DNA of 64,000 nt from Massilia agilis (GTDB taxonomy: Bacteria > Pseudomonadota > Gammaproteobacteria > Burkholderiales > Burkholderiaceae_D): positions 124,001 through 188,000 of the forward strand of contig NZ_JANUHB010000001.1 in assembly GCF_024756255.1 (NCBI RefSeq), in the 5' to 3' direction. A program made the translations under genes and the position numbers. The notes under the pieces are model-generated. The model ran no database searches. It was given only the letters and a program-made list of their open reading frames with translations, and had not been told where the DNA came from. Below are positions 56,818 through 64,000 of this stretch, piece by piece; the stretch's first letter is position 1; each line of letters begins with the position of its first letter.

Positions 56818-57666
56818 ATGACCACGCCGACACAGACCGCCCCGCTTCCGCCGCTGAACGCCCTGCTGCTGGCGCGCGCCCTCTTCAAGCACGCGGGTTC
56901 CCAACGGGCGGCTGGCGCGCTGCGCACGCGCTACGAGGCGGGGCACCTGGACACCGCTCACCTGCAGCGCTACAACGCCGCCCTCGGCTTTGCCGCGGAC
57001 GCTTTGCCGGTGACGTTCTACTACCTGGTCGCCCAGCGCGCGCACATGGCGACGATGCTCGACCCGGCCTTTCCTTTCCGCATTGCGGGCATGATCCACG
57101 CCGGTAACGATATCACCGAGCACTGCCGGGTCGATGCCGGCAGGCCGCTCGTCATCACCACCAGCGTCGCAATCGCGCCGCCCAAGCCCAGCGGCGCCAT
57201 CCACGTCGTGCTCGACACGGCAGGCGAACAGGACGGCCAGACGAGGTTCACCTGCCGCAGCGACTACGTGGCCGTGCGCGGCGTGCGCGCTGCGCGCAAG
57301 GACGCCCGGCACCAGGAACCCGTCCCCGGCGCGCAGATTGCCAGCTGGACCGTCGACGCATCCGCCGGCCGCGCCTATGCGGCCATTTCGGGCGACTGGA
57401 ACCCGATCCACCTGTGGCCCTGGTCCGCCCGCCTGATGGGGCTGCGCGCACCGATCATCCACGGCATGCACACGGTCGCCCGGGCCTGTGCCGCACTCGA
57501 ACAAGACAGCGGCGCAAGGCTCACCGCCATCTCTGCCCGCTTCCGCGCGCCGGTGCCGCTGCAAAGCGAAGTGCGCCTGTTCGCTGATCCCGCGGGGAGC
57601 GCATACACCGCGGTCTGCTCTGGCCGCATCGCCGTCGAAGGCGCATTCACGGTGCAACCGCCATGA
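56818..57666 (+). CDS. MaoC-like hotdog dehydratase-domain protein
   Basis: 282 residues. The C-terminal half carries the MaoC hydratase motif SGDWNPIHLWPWSARLMG followed by IIHGMH, with the catalytic Asp/His pair. The N-terminal half may be a second, degenerate hotdog domain. Family members hydrate enoyl-CoA or act on related thioesters. Start uncertain: the ATG at 56788 (10 codons longer) is also possible; neither has a clear ribosome site. The stop overlaps the phosphoesterase start (ATGA). Confidence 0.8.
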   Translation: MTTPTQTAPLPPLNALLLARALFKHAGSQRAAGALRTRYEAGHLDTAHLQRYNAALGFAADALPVTFYYLVAQRAHMATMLDPAFPFRIAGMIHAGNDITEHCRVDAGRPLVITTSVAIAPPKPSGAIHVVLDTAGEQDGQTRFTCRSDYVAVRGVRAARKDARHQEPVPGAQIASWTVDASAGRAYAAISGDWNPIHLWPWSARLMGLRAPIIHGMHTVARACAALEQDSGARLTAISARFRAPVPLQSEVRLFADPAGSAYTAVCSGRIAVEGAFTVQPP

Positions 57667-58514
57667 GCGCGCCCGGCCAGCACCGTCGCCGCCCGATCCG
57701 TTACGGCGTCGAACGCTTGATCGACACTTTGCTGATGGACGGCAAGGTCGCCGCGTGGAGCTACCGCCGCGGCTGGCACGGGAACCTGGGCATCACCCGG
57801 CACGCGCTGGCGCTGGACGCGGCGCAGCGCCTGCCTGCGCCGCTGGTCATCGCGTTCGCATCGGACCTGCACGCCGGCCCGACCACGCACCCGGCCCTGT
57901 TCGACGCACTCGCGCACCAGCTCGAAGCGGCGCGGCCGGACGTGGTGCTGCTCGGTGGCGACTACGTCTCGCTCGGCGCGCGCCACATCGCCCAGCTGCG
58001 CGGCCTGTTCGCCCGGGCCGCCGAACTGGCGCCGCTTGGCGCCTACGCGGTCATGGGCAACCACGACATCTGGCACGGCCGCGAGCCGATCCAGGCCGCG
58101 TTGCAGGACGCCGGCGTGCACGTGCTGGTGAACCGCAACCTTGCGCTGCCGGCCCCCTTCGACATGGTCAGTATCTGCGGCGTGGACGATCCCTGGACCG
58201 GGGCGCCCTCGCCGCGCGCCGCGTTTGCCGGGGCCGCTCCGGTGCGCATCTACCTGATGCATTCGCCCGACGGCATGTGCAACCTGGCAGAGACCTTCGA
58301 TGTCGGCTTTGCCGGCCACACCCACGGCGGCCAGATCGCATTCGCGAACGGCACGCCGGTCAGGCGCCCGCGCGGCCCCTTGTCGCGCGACCATTGCTAC
58401 GGTAGGTACGAGTTCGCCAACGGCCCGCTGATCGTCAGCCGCGGCATCGGCTGCAGCGCGTTGCCACTGCGTATCAACGCCGATCCCGAACTGGTGCTGT
58501 GCACCCTGCAATGA
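57663..58514 (+). CDS. Calcineurin-like metallophosphoesterase (YkuE/YaeI-like)
   Basis: 283 residues with all dimetal motifs: ASDLHAGP, LLGGDYVS, VMGNHDIW, and GHTHGGQIAF. The arrangement fits the YkuE/YaeI group that cleaves UDP-diacylglucosamine or cyclic nucleotides. It lacks a clear signal peptide. Coupled to the MaoC gene by a 4-base overlap. Confidence 0.87.
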   Translation: MSAPGQHRRRPIRYGVERLIDTLLMDGKVAAWSYRRGWHGNLGITRHALALDAAQRLPAPLVIAFASDLHAGPTTHPALFDALAHQLEAARPDVVLLGGDYVSLGARHIAQLRGLFARAAELAPLGAYAVMGNHDIWHGREPIQAALQDAGVHVLVNRNLALPAPFDMVSICGVDDPWTGAPSPRAAFAGAAPVRIYLMHSPDGMCNLAETFDVGFAGHTHGGQIAFANGTPVRRPRGPLSRDHCYGRYEFANGPLIVSRGIGCSALPLRINADPELVLCTLQ

Positions 58515-58603
58515 TGCCGCGCGCAACGCACGATTGGCCATTTGTCATCGTGCCGCGTGCGGCTTCGGCTTAGTATGCAGGAAAAGCATTCAGGCGCAGC
58601 ACG

Positions 58604-58957
58604 ATGACCGACAAGCCGACACCTGCCGCAGAACAGCCGGAGTTGCCGTTCTGGCGGCTCCTCTACCGTTTCATGTTCTTCGACTGGCTGTTCGCGGACG
58701 TCAGCGCCGCGCGCAACCGCATCGAGCGACATGCCGCCCGCCAGCACAACCGGCGCATGTGCAAGTTCCTGCCCGTGTACCTGCGGCGCTGGTCGATCCT
58801 GACGGCGTTCGATTTCGGCATGGGCTGCCTGTTCGAGCGCGCGCTGCAGGCCAGCATGGTGTCTGCGTGGTTCTTCACCTGGTCCTGCGTCACGCTCACC
58901 GGGACCATCGTCATCACGGTGGCCTGGGCCTTCCTCGCCAACGACAGGTTGCCTTGA
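58604..58957 (+). CDS. Small two-helix inner-membrane protein
   Basis: 117 residues. A basic N-terminal half with FWRLLYRFMFFDWLF, then two predicted membrane helices (about residues 65-85 and 90-112). No recognised family. Aromatic- and Arg-rich. Function unknown. Confidence 0.6.
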   Translation: MTDKPTPAAEQPELPFWRLLYRFMFFDWLFADVSAARNRIERHAARQHNRRMCKFLPVYLRRWSILTAFDFGMGCLFERALQASMVSAWFFTWSCVTLTGTIVITVAWAFLANDRLP

Positions 58958-58960
58958 CGC

Positions 58961-58966
58961 TATAAT
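58961..58966 (+). promoter_or_regulatory. Candidate -10 element TATAAT
   Basis: Consensus TATAAT 48 bases before the start of the next gene, with no good -35 at the right distance. Overlap with the 3' side of the membrane-protein gene makes it a weak call. Confidence 0.35.
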
Positions 58967-59013
58967 CGTCCCCAGCCGTACCGGTGTGGTACGCGCATCT
59001 GGTTGGAAAGACG

Positions 59014-59481
59014 ATGAAAAAAGCCCTGTACTTGCTCCTGCTCGTATCCGGCGCCGCGTTTGCCGATGACGCCGCGCTCCAGAAATGCCGCGCGCTGGCC
59101 GACGCCGCCACCCGCCTGAGCTGCTACGACGCGATCCCGCTTGGCCAGGCCGCCCCGGCCACCGCCGCCTTGGCCGCAGCGCCGGCTGCCGCGCCGTCGC
59201 GGACGCCCGAGCAAAACTTTGGCATGGAAGCGGTGAAGAAGCAGGCCGACGAGCAGCCCAAATCGATCGAGAGCACGATCGCCGGCACCTTTGACGGCTG
59301 GCGCCCCGGTTCGCAGATCAAACTGGCCAACGGGCAGGTCTGGAAAGTGGTCGACGGCAGCGAAGCCGTGCTGGCGCCGCTGCAAAACCCCAAGGTCAAG
59401 GTGTCGCGCAACTTCTTCGGCACCATTTTCCTGGAGATCGAGGGTACCAACCAGTCGCCGAAGGTGCGCCGGGTGCAGTAA
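59014..59481 (+). CDS. Exported CYD-motif protein
   Basis: 155 residues. Signal peptide ends about at AAFAD. The mature N-terminus DAALQKCRALADAATRLSCYD has two Cys in the C-x(n)-RLxCYD pattern seen in several exported and type VI-associated (VasI-like) proteins, then an Ala/Pro linker and a small beta-rich domain (GSQIKLANGQVWKVVDG). No T6SS gene is nearby. The ATG with TTGGAAAG upstream is preferred over an upstream GTG. Confidence 0.72.
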   Translation: MKKALYLLLLVSGAAFADDAALQKCRALADAATRLSCYDAIPLGQAAPATAALAAAPAAAPSRTPEQNFGMEAVKKQADEQPKSIESTIAGTFDGWRPGSQIKLANGQVWKVVDGSEAVLAPLQNPKVKVSRNFFGTIFLEIEGTNQSPKVRRVQ

Positions 59482-60453
59482 TTATCCGGCTTGGGCGATG
59501 CGCGACAGGCGCCCTTGCCTGTCCAGGCTGAACCTGTCGAGGTCATTCGCCAGGAACAGGTTGCCGTGATAGGCGGCGCGCGCCTCGCGCTCCACGTCGG
59601 CCAAGGTTTGTGGCCCGTTGTGCTGCTGGTAGCGTGGGCTGAAATGGGTCAGCACGAGGTTCGGAATGTTCGCGTCGGCAGCAAAACGCGCTGTTCGGCG
59701 CGCCGTGCTGTGCTGCGGTGCCGGCCCCACCTTTTCCAGTATCTCCTCGGTGTAGGTTGCCTCGTGCACCAGTACGTCGGCGCCGACGGCTTCGTCCGCC
59801 AGTAGTTCCGGCGTATCGTTGTCGCCGCCAATGATGATCGTGCGCGGCTTGCGGGGCGGTAGAAGATAGTCCTGCGCACGCAGCGCGCGACCGTTGGCCA
59901 GCCTCACATCGCGCCCGCGCTGCAGCTCGCCCCACGCGGGCCCGCGCGGCACGCCATCGGCCCTGAGCCGGGCTGCGTCGAGTTTTCGCTCCACAGTGGA
60001 TTCGGTAAAGGAATAGGCATACGAGGGGACCCGGTGCGACAGCGCCGTGGCGCGCACCTCGAAGTCCGGCAGCAGGCCGTTCGGGATGCCCTGTTCGACC
60101 GGCAGGAAGGCGAGCGGGTACGGAAGGCCGAGCTGCGTCGTTTCCATCACGCCCTGGACGAAAGCGGCAATGGCTGCGGGTCCGACCAGCAGCAGTTCGT
60201 CTGTGCGGTTGAGCAGGCCCGCGCTCGCCAGCAAGCCCGGCAAGCCGTAGCAGTGGTCGCCGTGCACATGCGTGATGAAAATGGCGCGCAGGCCCATCAA
60301 CGACAGGCTGGTGTGCAGCAGGCGGTGTTGCGTCCCTTCGCCGCAGTCGACCAGGTACCAGCGGCCCGCCAAAGGCGAGCGCAGCGCGAGCGCGGAGACA
60401 TTGCGCGTCTTGGTGGGCGTACCGGATGAGGTGCCGAGGAATTCGAGTTCCAT
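59482..60453 (-). CDS. rnz: Ribonuclease Z
   Basis: 323-residue MBL-fold tRNA 3' processing endonuclease. Start MELEFLGTSSGTPT, zinc motif THVHGDHCYGLPG, FIIGGDND-type segment (IIIGGDNDTPE), and LTHFSPRY. Abuts the convergent exported protein. No ribosome site of note. Confidence 0.94.
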   Translation of the reverse strand: MELEFLGTSSGTPTKTRNVSALALRSPLAGRWYLVDCGEGTQHRLLHTSLSLMGLRAIFITHVHGDHCYGLPGLLASAGLLNRTDELLLVGPAAIAAFVQGVMETTQLGLPYPLAFLPVEQGIPNGLLPDFEVRATALSHRVPSYAYSFTESTVERKLDAARLRADGVPRGPAWGELQRGRDVRLANGRALRAQDYLLPPRKPRTIIIGGDNDTPELLADEAVGADVLVHEATYTEEILEKVGPAPQHSTARRTARFAADANIPNLVLTHFSPRYQQHNGPQTLADVEREARAAYHGNLFLANDLDRFSLDRQGRLSRIAQAG

Positions 60454-60540
60454 CGGGGGATTATCGTTGATACGACTGCGCCGAAGCGTTCCGGACGCAC
60501 CTCGACAGTGGCAGCGTGTCCTGGCGCGGAAGCATCGCAT

Positions 60541-60575
60541 AGAAAAGCCAACGCGGCTGTGTTGCCCGCGCTGGC
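60541..60575 (-). terminator. Rho-independent terminator of the nSTAND cassette
   Basis: On the minus strand, stem GCCAGCGCGG pairs with CCGCGTTGGC (one G-T) around a 9-base loop, followed by TTTTCT. It lies about 175 bases past the last small gene and is the clearest terminator in the window. The 296-base gap between rnz and this gene holds no other feature I can support. Confidence 0.85.
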
Positions 60576-60749
60576 TATATGTTGCTGTCGTTAGGTCGCT
60601 CGATCGGCCGGTATGACCACCGGGGGATAGGACACTTGGATCAGTTTGGTGTTGCGGGACGATTTCTAACCGGCCGGCACCCCTACAATCGTAGCGGCGG
60701 AATCATCCGCGCAAGTCACCTCAACAACCGCGGTCGATCGGCTGTTACT

Positions 60750-60923
60750 CTAAGTACCCAGCACTGGTGTCGCAGCTGAGCCGACAATCTCCACCACAGG
60801 CTCCATGTTCTGGATGTCACCAGTCACGTATGTAATGTCGCTGGCCTGTACGCTTGACACTTCGCTCGTCACCGTAGTGACTTCAGTAGTGAAGTGCGGT
60901 CCATCGTTTGGTACTTCTGGCAT
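60750..60923 (-). CDS. 57-residue peptide with N-terminal PEVPNDG
   Basis: Starts MPEVPNDGPHF, then a Thr/Val/Glu-rich acidic body (TTEVTTVTSEV) ending PVLGT. No Cys, no signal peptide, no known domain. AGAGGAGG is an excellent ribosome site 7 bases before the ATG. Too short for most gene callers. Shares its first eight residues, and 19 of the first nucleotides, with the neighbouring 55-residue peptide, and PEVPNDG with the tail of the 134-residue protein. Confidence 0.75.
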   Translation of the reverse strand: MPEVPNDGPHFTTEVTTVTSEVSSVQASDITYVTGDIQNMEPVVEIVGSAATPVLGT

Positions 60924-60975
60924 AAAAACCTCCTCTTAAAATCTAAACTCGGATTAACCCGCGGTGAGCTGGCGT

Positions 60976-61143
60976 CTACCCGCCCGAGACTGCCACAACC
61001 GGCACACCGATAAGCTCAGCTTCGACTGGATTCGTCTGGATTTCGACAGCTTGCAGGGCAAGAGCGGGCGTGCTTAGCGTCGTATCGGTCGCAGCCGCAG
61101 TTTCGCTTGTTAAACGCGTCCCGTCGTTTGGTACTTCTGGCAT
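60976..61143 (-). CDS. 55-residue peptide with N-terminal PEVPNDG
   Basis: Starts MPEVPNDGTRL, followed by an Ala/Thr/Val-rich body (TSETAAATDTTLSTPALAL) ending PVVAVSGG. AGGAG lies 11 bases before the ATG. Same plan as the 57-residue peptide: conserved head, divergent body, no charge cluster or Cys. Lies 52 bases from it and 40 bases after the 134-residue gene, in the same direction. Confidence 0.75.
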   Translation of the reverse strand: MPEVPNDGTRLTSETAAATDTTLSTPALALQAVEIQTNPVEAELIGVPVVAVSGG

Positions 61144-61183
61144 GGTCTTGTACTCCTAGTTTGTAAGCGTAGCGCCGAGTGGA

Positions 61184-61588
61184 TTAATGTACGCCATCGT
61201 TGGGTACTTCCGGATCATAGAGAATTTCCATGATGTCCTTAAAACGGAGCGTCACAAGGATTACCTCGCCCTTCGAGTTTCGATCACTGAAGGTCATCAT
61301 CTTGCCGTCCACAGAAATGGAGGGCTTGCTAAGCTGACGACCTGGCAGCGGCGCGCATGCCTCATAACCTGCAAATACAATACCCGATGGAGTCGGTGCA
61401 ACCAGTTGATAGTTCAGGATCGCATCGCCAGTGAACACGGGAGACGAGTACGGCGTACAGGTCACTTTCCACTTACCGCCGCCGGCGTTGCCGCTGCCAT
61501 CCGATACTGGCTCAACTACAACCGTAATGTTATGAAATTCCGGCGCGGGAACAACGCCGGACGAATCGGTATTGCTAGTAATGGCCAT
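61184..61588 (-). CDS. 134-residue beta-rich protein ending in PEVPNDG-VH
   Basis: Unrecognised soluble protein, no signal peptide. The middle is beta-rich with VTVVVEP-like strands and two Cys (WKVTCTPYSS, YEACAPLPG). The C-terminus reads LYDPEVPNDGVH, carrying the motif that begins the two peptides downstream. The ATG overlaps the stop of the nSTAND gene by 14 bases, so translation is coupled. G+C is clearly lower than in the window average. Confidence 0.78.
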   Translation of the reverse strand: MAITSNTDSSGVVPAPEFHNITVVVEPVSDGSGNAGGGKWKVTCTPYSSPVFTGDAILNYQLVAPTPSGIVFAGYEACAPLPGRQLSKPSISVDGKMMTFSDRNSKGEVILVTLRFKDIMEILYDPEVPNDGVH

Positions 61589-64000
61589 TAGTTAGTGACT
61601 CCTTCTTTTGATGGGTTGAGAAAAAACGGCTGTATGAGGCCTCCCGGTAACCGATCGATTTCAGTCGCTCATGTCCGGCTGCTGCCGCTGCCATTCTGCC
61701 AAGACAAAGTTGCGCGCGAACCCACGGGTCCAATAGACGATAGTCCGAACCCTTGATGCTCTCGTCAAGTAGCTCAAGAGCCGAGCCGCAAGCCCGTTTC
61801 GCTTCGACTGTATTGCCGATCCCGGCATTTGCTTGCCCTAGAAATACGAGCGTCCGTGCCACATCGCCCCGGTAGCGGATCTGGTCACGGTTGCTTGCGA
61901 AAAGCACTTGAAGGCTTTCCAGACTCTGCGAGAGGAACATAGTCGCCTCCTCGTATCGTCCAGAGCTAAGCGCGGCGACGCCGATATTTTGGTAAGCGAG
62001 CGCGAGCGTAAGGGCAGACTCGCGGGACTTTGGATCAAGTACGAGAAGTCTCTTGGCAGTTTCGGCGACCGAATGCAGTGAACGAAGCACCGACGGGCTG
62101 CCCTCAGCTAGCTGAACGCGTAGAAGCTCAAACCGAACGCCCGTCAGTAGAATCTCCCAAACGCGATGTTTTGGCTCCCGTAACACGACAGCCTGCAGCA
62201 ATTGCTGGGCCTCCGTAAGATCGGCGATCCCGCCCCCGGTCTGCCCCATCATCGCCTTCAACCATCCGCGACGTTGCAGCGCGACTGCGGTATTTTTTGC
62301 CCAAAGGGAGTCACTTGGCGAACTTTCGTAAAGTCGGGATACCACCTCTACCTGGTGGTTGTAAAGCCGCAGGGCCTCCTCGAGCGCTCCAAGCGCTTCA
62401 CGAGTGCTAGCCAGCCACGACAGACTGTTGGCAAGTTCGGCCAACAGCGTTTTATCGTTCGGTCTGAGTACGAGTGCCCGCTGTTTCAGTTCAATCGATG
62501 CCGCGAAGTCGGCCGCGGCGCGGTCGAGGTTTCCGCGCTTGAGTGCCAGTTGCCCTAAATTAGTATGTGCATACGATTGCTCGACCCATCCTTCGATATT
62601 GTTCGAGTCAATCCGATTGAGGCGGTCGGTGTACTGCTGGTACAGTTTGAACTGTTCCTCCGCCCGCGCCATATCGCCTTGGTTCAAATAAATTTGTCCA
62701 TGCCAGAATGCATTGCCCCCCAACCCCTTGACGACTTCCCAGTTCTGGCCCCCCCCCACCAATTGACGCAGCAGGATGGCGCGGGCCGAATCGAGCGCTG
62801 ATATCGCCGCCTTCGCGTCGCTCCGCGCGTAGCTCACTTCCGCGATTACTTGAAGCGCCTTTGCTCGGTTTGTCTGCGAGGCCGCGTTGCTGTCGTCATT
62901 GACCGCAAGGTATTCGAGCGCTTTCCCGCTCACCGAATCCAACAGATCAAGACGCCCGAGCGGTCGGAGCTTGTCCGCGAAATCGCCAAGCATGAAGCCC
63001 ATCAGCCCTTCGGCTTCTGCCCGCCGCTGTTGCGCAACGCGCTTCGAAGAAAACGCGACGAGCGATGCGGCGCCGGCGAGCACCGCGAGGATCACAATGG
63101 ACGCCATGACCATCAGTCTGACCTGATCTCGGCGCTTGGCTTTCCTCGTTGAGGCGTCGATCAGCTCGCGCTCCAGTGCCGACAGCGACAATTCGTGCAT
63201 ATCGAGCAGTCCGCGCGCCTCGTCCAGCTGCTTACCGTGCGGAAGCAGCAGGTCAGCGCGCCGCCCTTCAACTGCCCAGCGCGCGGTCCACTGCGCAATC
63301 CGCGAGCGCACCTGCAAGCCGTCGCGGTGCGAGGCGATCCAGTTGGCCGCACGCGGCCAGCGCCGCAGCAGCGCCTCGTGCGCCACGCCAAAGCCCCCTT
63401 CGCCGTCGACCAACTCGCTCAAGAACAGCCGCGCATCGACGAGCGCGTTGACCAACTCACGCTCGGTGTCGGACCTGAGCGCGGACCATGGCGCGCGCCG
63501 GCTGGTCACCGCCTCGCTGTCCGCCGACACCGTCACCACCAGCGACAGCACGCGCGGCAGCGCCGCCACCTGGCCCGCCATGAGCCCGGCAATCACTTCC
63601 TCGGCACGCGCGCCGATCGCGCCCTCCAGCCCGCCGATGCGGTGGTATGCCTCCACCGACAGCTCGCCCGCCGGGCTGCGCAGCCGGTACAGTTCCTGCA
63701 GCGTGTACTGCAGCAGCGGCAGCGAATCGGGACTTGCGGCGGCGCTGCGCGCCAGCAGCTCGTCGCAGCGTTCCTGCGTTTGCGGATCGACGCCGTAGGT
63801 CAGGTCGGCGGCCAGTGCGGGCAGCCGGATCATTTGCATGATCTCGGCAAGACTGGGACGCTCGACGTCAAAATGGGCGCCTTGGGCCTTCCCTTCCAGT
63901 AGCGGCGGGAATTCGGCAATGCGCGGGTAGAAGTCGTTGCGGCAGGCGATGATCACCATCACCCGGCCCGCGCGCGCCAGCGTATCGAGCGCCGAAACCA
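61575..64000 (-). CDS. nSTAND NTPase-TPR signalling protein (N-terminus outside window)
   Basis: About 807 residues visible, open to the window edge. The visible start (VMVIIACRNDFYPRIAEFPP, then IRLPAL) is the later part of an nSTAND1 NTPase with its winged-helix region (AHEALLRRWPRAANWI). A membrane helix (IVILAVLAGAASLVAF) follows near position 63,060, then the linker MLGDFADKLRPLGRLDLLD and about 450 residues of TPR-like repeats. Family members are large signal-transducing NTPases with N-terminal effector or DNA-binding domains; that part is outside. Function inferred only as sensing/regulation. Confidence 0.82.
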   Translation of the reverse strand, partial: VSALDTLARAGRVMVIIACRNDFYPRIAEFPPLLEGKAQGAHFDVERPSLAEIMQMIRLPALAADLTYGVDPQTQERCDELLARSAAASPDSLPLLQYTLQELYRLRSPAGELSVEAYHRIGGLEGAIGARAEEVIAGLMAGQVAALPRVLSLVVTVSADSEAVTSRRAPWSALRSDTERELVNALVDARLFLSELVDGEGGFGVAHEALLRRWPRAANWIASHRDGLQVRSRIAQWTARWAVEGRRADLLLPHGKQLDEARGLLDMHELSLSALERELIDASTRKAKRRDQVRLMVMASIVILAVLAGAASLVAFSSKRVAQQRRAEAEGLMGFMLGDFADKLRPLGRLDLLDSVSGKALEYLAVNDDSNAASQTNRAKALQVIAEVSYARSDAKAAISALDSARAILLRQLVGGGQNWEVVKGLGGNAFWHGQIYLNQGDMARAEEQFKLYQQYTDRLNRIDSNNIEGWVEQSYAHTNLGQLALKRGNLDRAAADFAASIELKQRALVLRPNDKTLLAELANSLSWLASTREALGALEEALRLYNHQVEVVSRLYESSPSDSLWAKNTAVALQRRGWLKAMMGQTGGGIADLTEAQQLLQAVVLREPKHRVWEILLTGVRFELLRVQLAEGSPSVLRSLHSVAETAKRLLVLDPKSRESALTLALAYQNIGVAALSSGRYEEATMFLSQSLESLQVLFASNRDQIRYRGDVARTLVFLGQANAGIGNTVEAKRACGSALELLDESIKGSDYRLLDPWVRAQLCLGRMAAAAAGHERLKSIGYREASYSRFFSTHQKKESLTNGHY

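Noticed and set aside
60579..60779. 66-codon open frame on the plus strand between rnz and the peptide genes
   Set aside because: No ribosome site, no similarity to the neighbouring peptides, and it runs opposite to the terminator and the peptide gene.
61187..61591. 134-codon open frame on the plus strand opposite the 134-residue protein
   Set aside because: The minus frame is coupled to the nSTAND stop and carries the shared PEVPNDG motif; the plus frame has neither.

Overview
The window is GC-rich chromosomal DNA (about two thirds G+C by eye) with tightly packed, often 4-base-overlapping operons. The cyoABCD-SURF1-RegB order, the homogentisate and branched-chain keto acid genes and a dispersed GTAGGGTGGGC repeat suggest a betaproteobacterium of the Oxalobacteraceae, Massilia-like. 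That placement is inference; there is no rRNA or marker gene here. I see no insertion sequence, prophage, tRNA, rRNA or CRISPR array.

Layout. 1-5.7 kb (minus): a cytochrome bo3 quinol oxidase operon (cyoABCD), a SURF1 assembly factor and a RegB-type redox sensor kinase cut by the window edge. 5.9-15.5 kb: an MFS transporter, a small hydrolase with a CapA-like protein, a large hybrid histidine kinase, a hemerythrin-domain protein, an esterase-fold protein without its nucleophile, LrgAB and a LysR regulator. 15.7-20.6 kb: homogentisate dioxygenase, a CNNM/CBS membrane protein, an exported DsrE protein and a chemoreceptor.

20.8-26.3 kb is a sulfur block. A BigR-type ArsR repressor leads two YeeE/YedE-type proteins, a TauE/SafE protein, an ETHE1-like persulfide dioxygenase and a methyltransferase. 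Convergent to it lies a methanethiol oxidase homologue with a Sco protein. 26.5-30.1 kb is a curli operon (curlin, csgE, csgF, csgG, second curlin) closed by a terminator. 30.2-37.1 kb holds an amino acid permease, an HNH protein and the complete branched-chain keto acid dehydrogenase operon (E1a, E1b, E2, E3). 37.4-42.3 kb holds a PIG-L deacetylase and a TetR regulator divergent from a monooxygenase-SDR-hydrolase operon.

42.3-60.5 kb is mixed: a TlpA-transglutaminase-MerT-MerP cluster, two tandem Liv-type binding proteins, exonuclease III, nicotinamidase, an acyl-CoA dehydrogenase-like flavoprotein, a LysE exporter, a diguanylate cyclase, a cysteine synthase-like enzyme, a peptidase-like hydrolase, a cupin, a queuosine-salvage (DUF2419) protein, two disordered hydrophilic proteins, a MaoC protein, a phosphoesterase and RNase Z.

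The most unusual segment is 60.5-64 kb (minus): an nSTAND NTPase-TPR protein (5' end outside the window), a translationally coupled 134-residue protein and two peptides of 57 and 55 residues. All three small products share PEVPNDG, at the C-terminus of the first and the N-terminus of the two peptides. The segment has lower G+C than its surroundings and a good terminator. I regard it as the best candidate for an undescribed system. A second theme is a REP/REPIN-like repeat (about 12 copies), one of which sits in frame inside the E2 gene.
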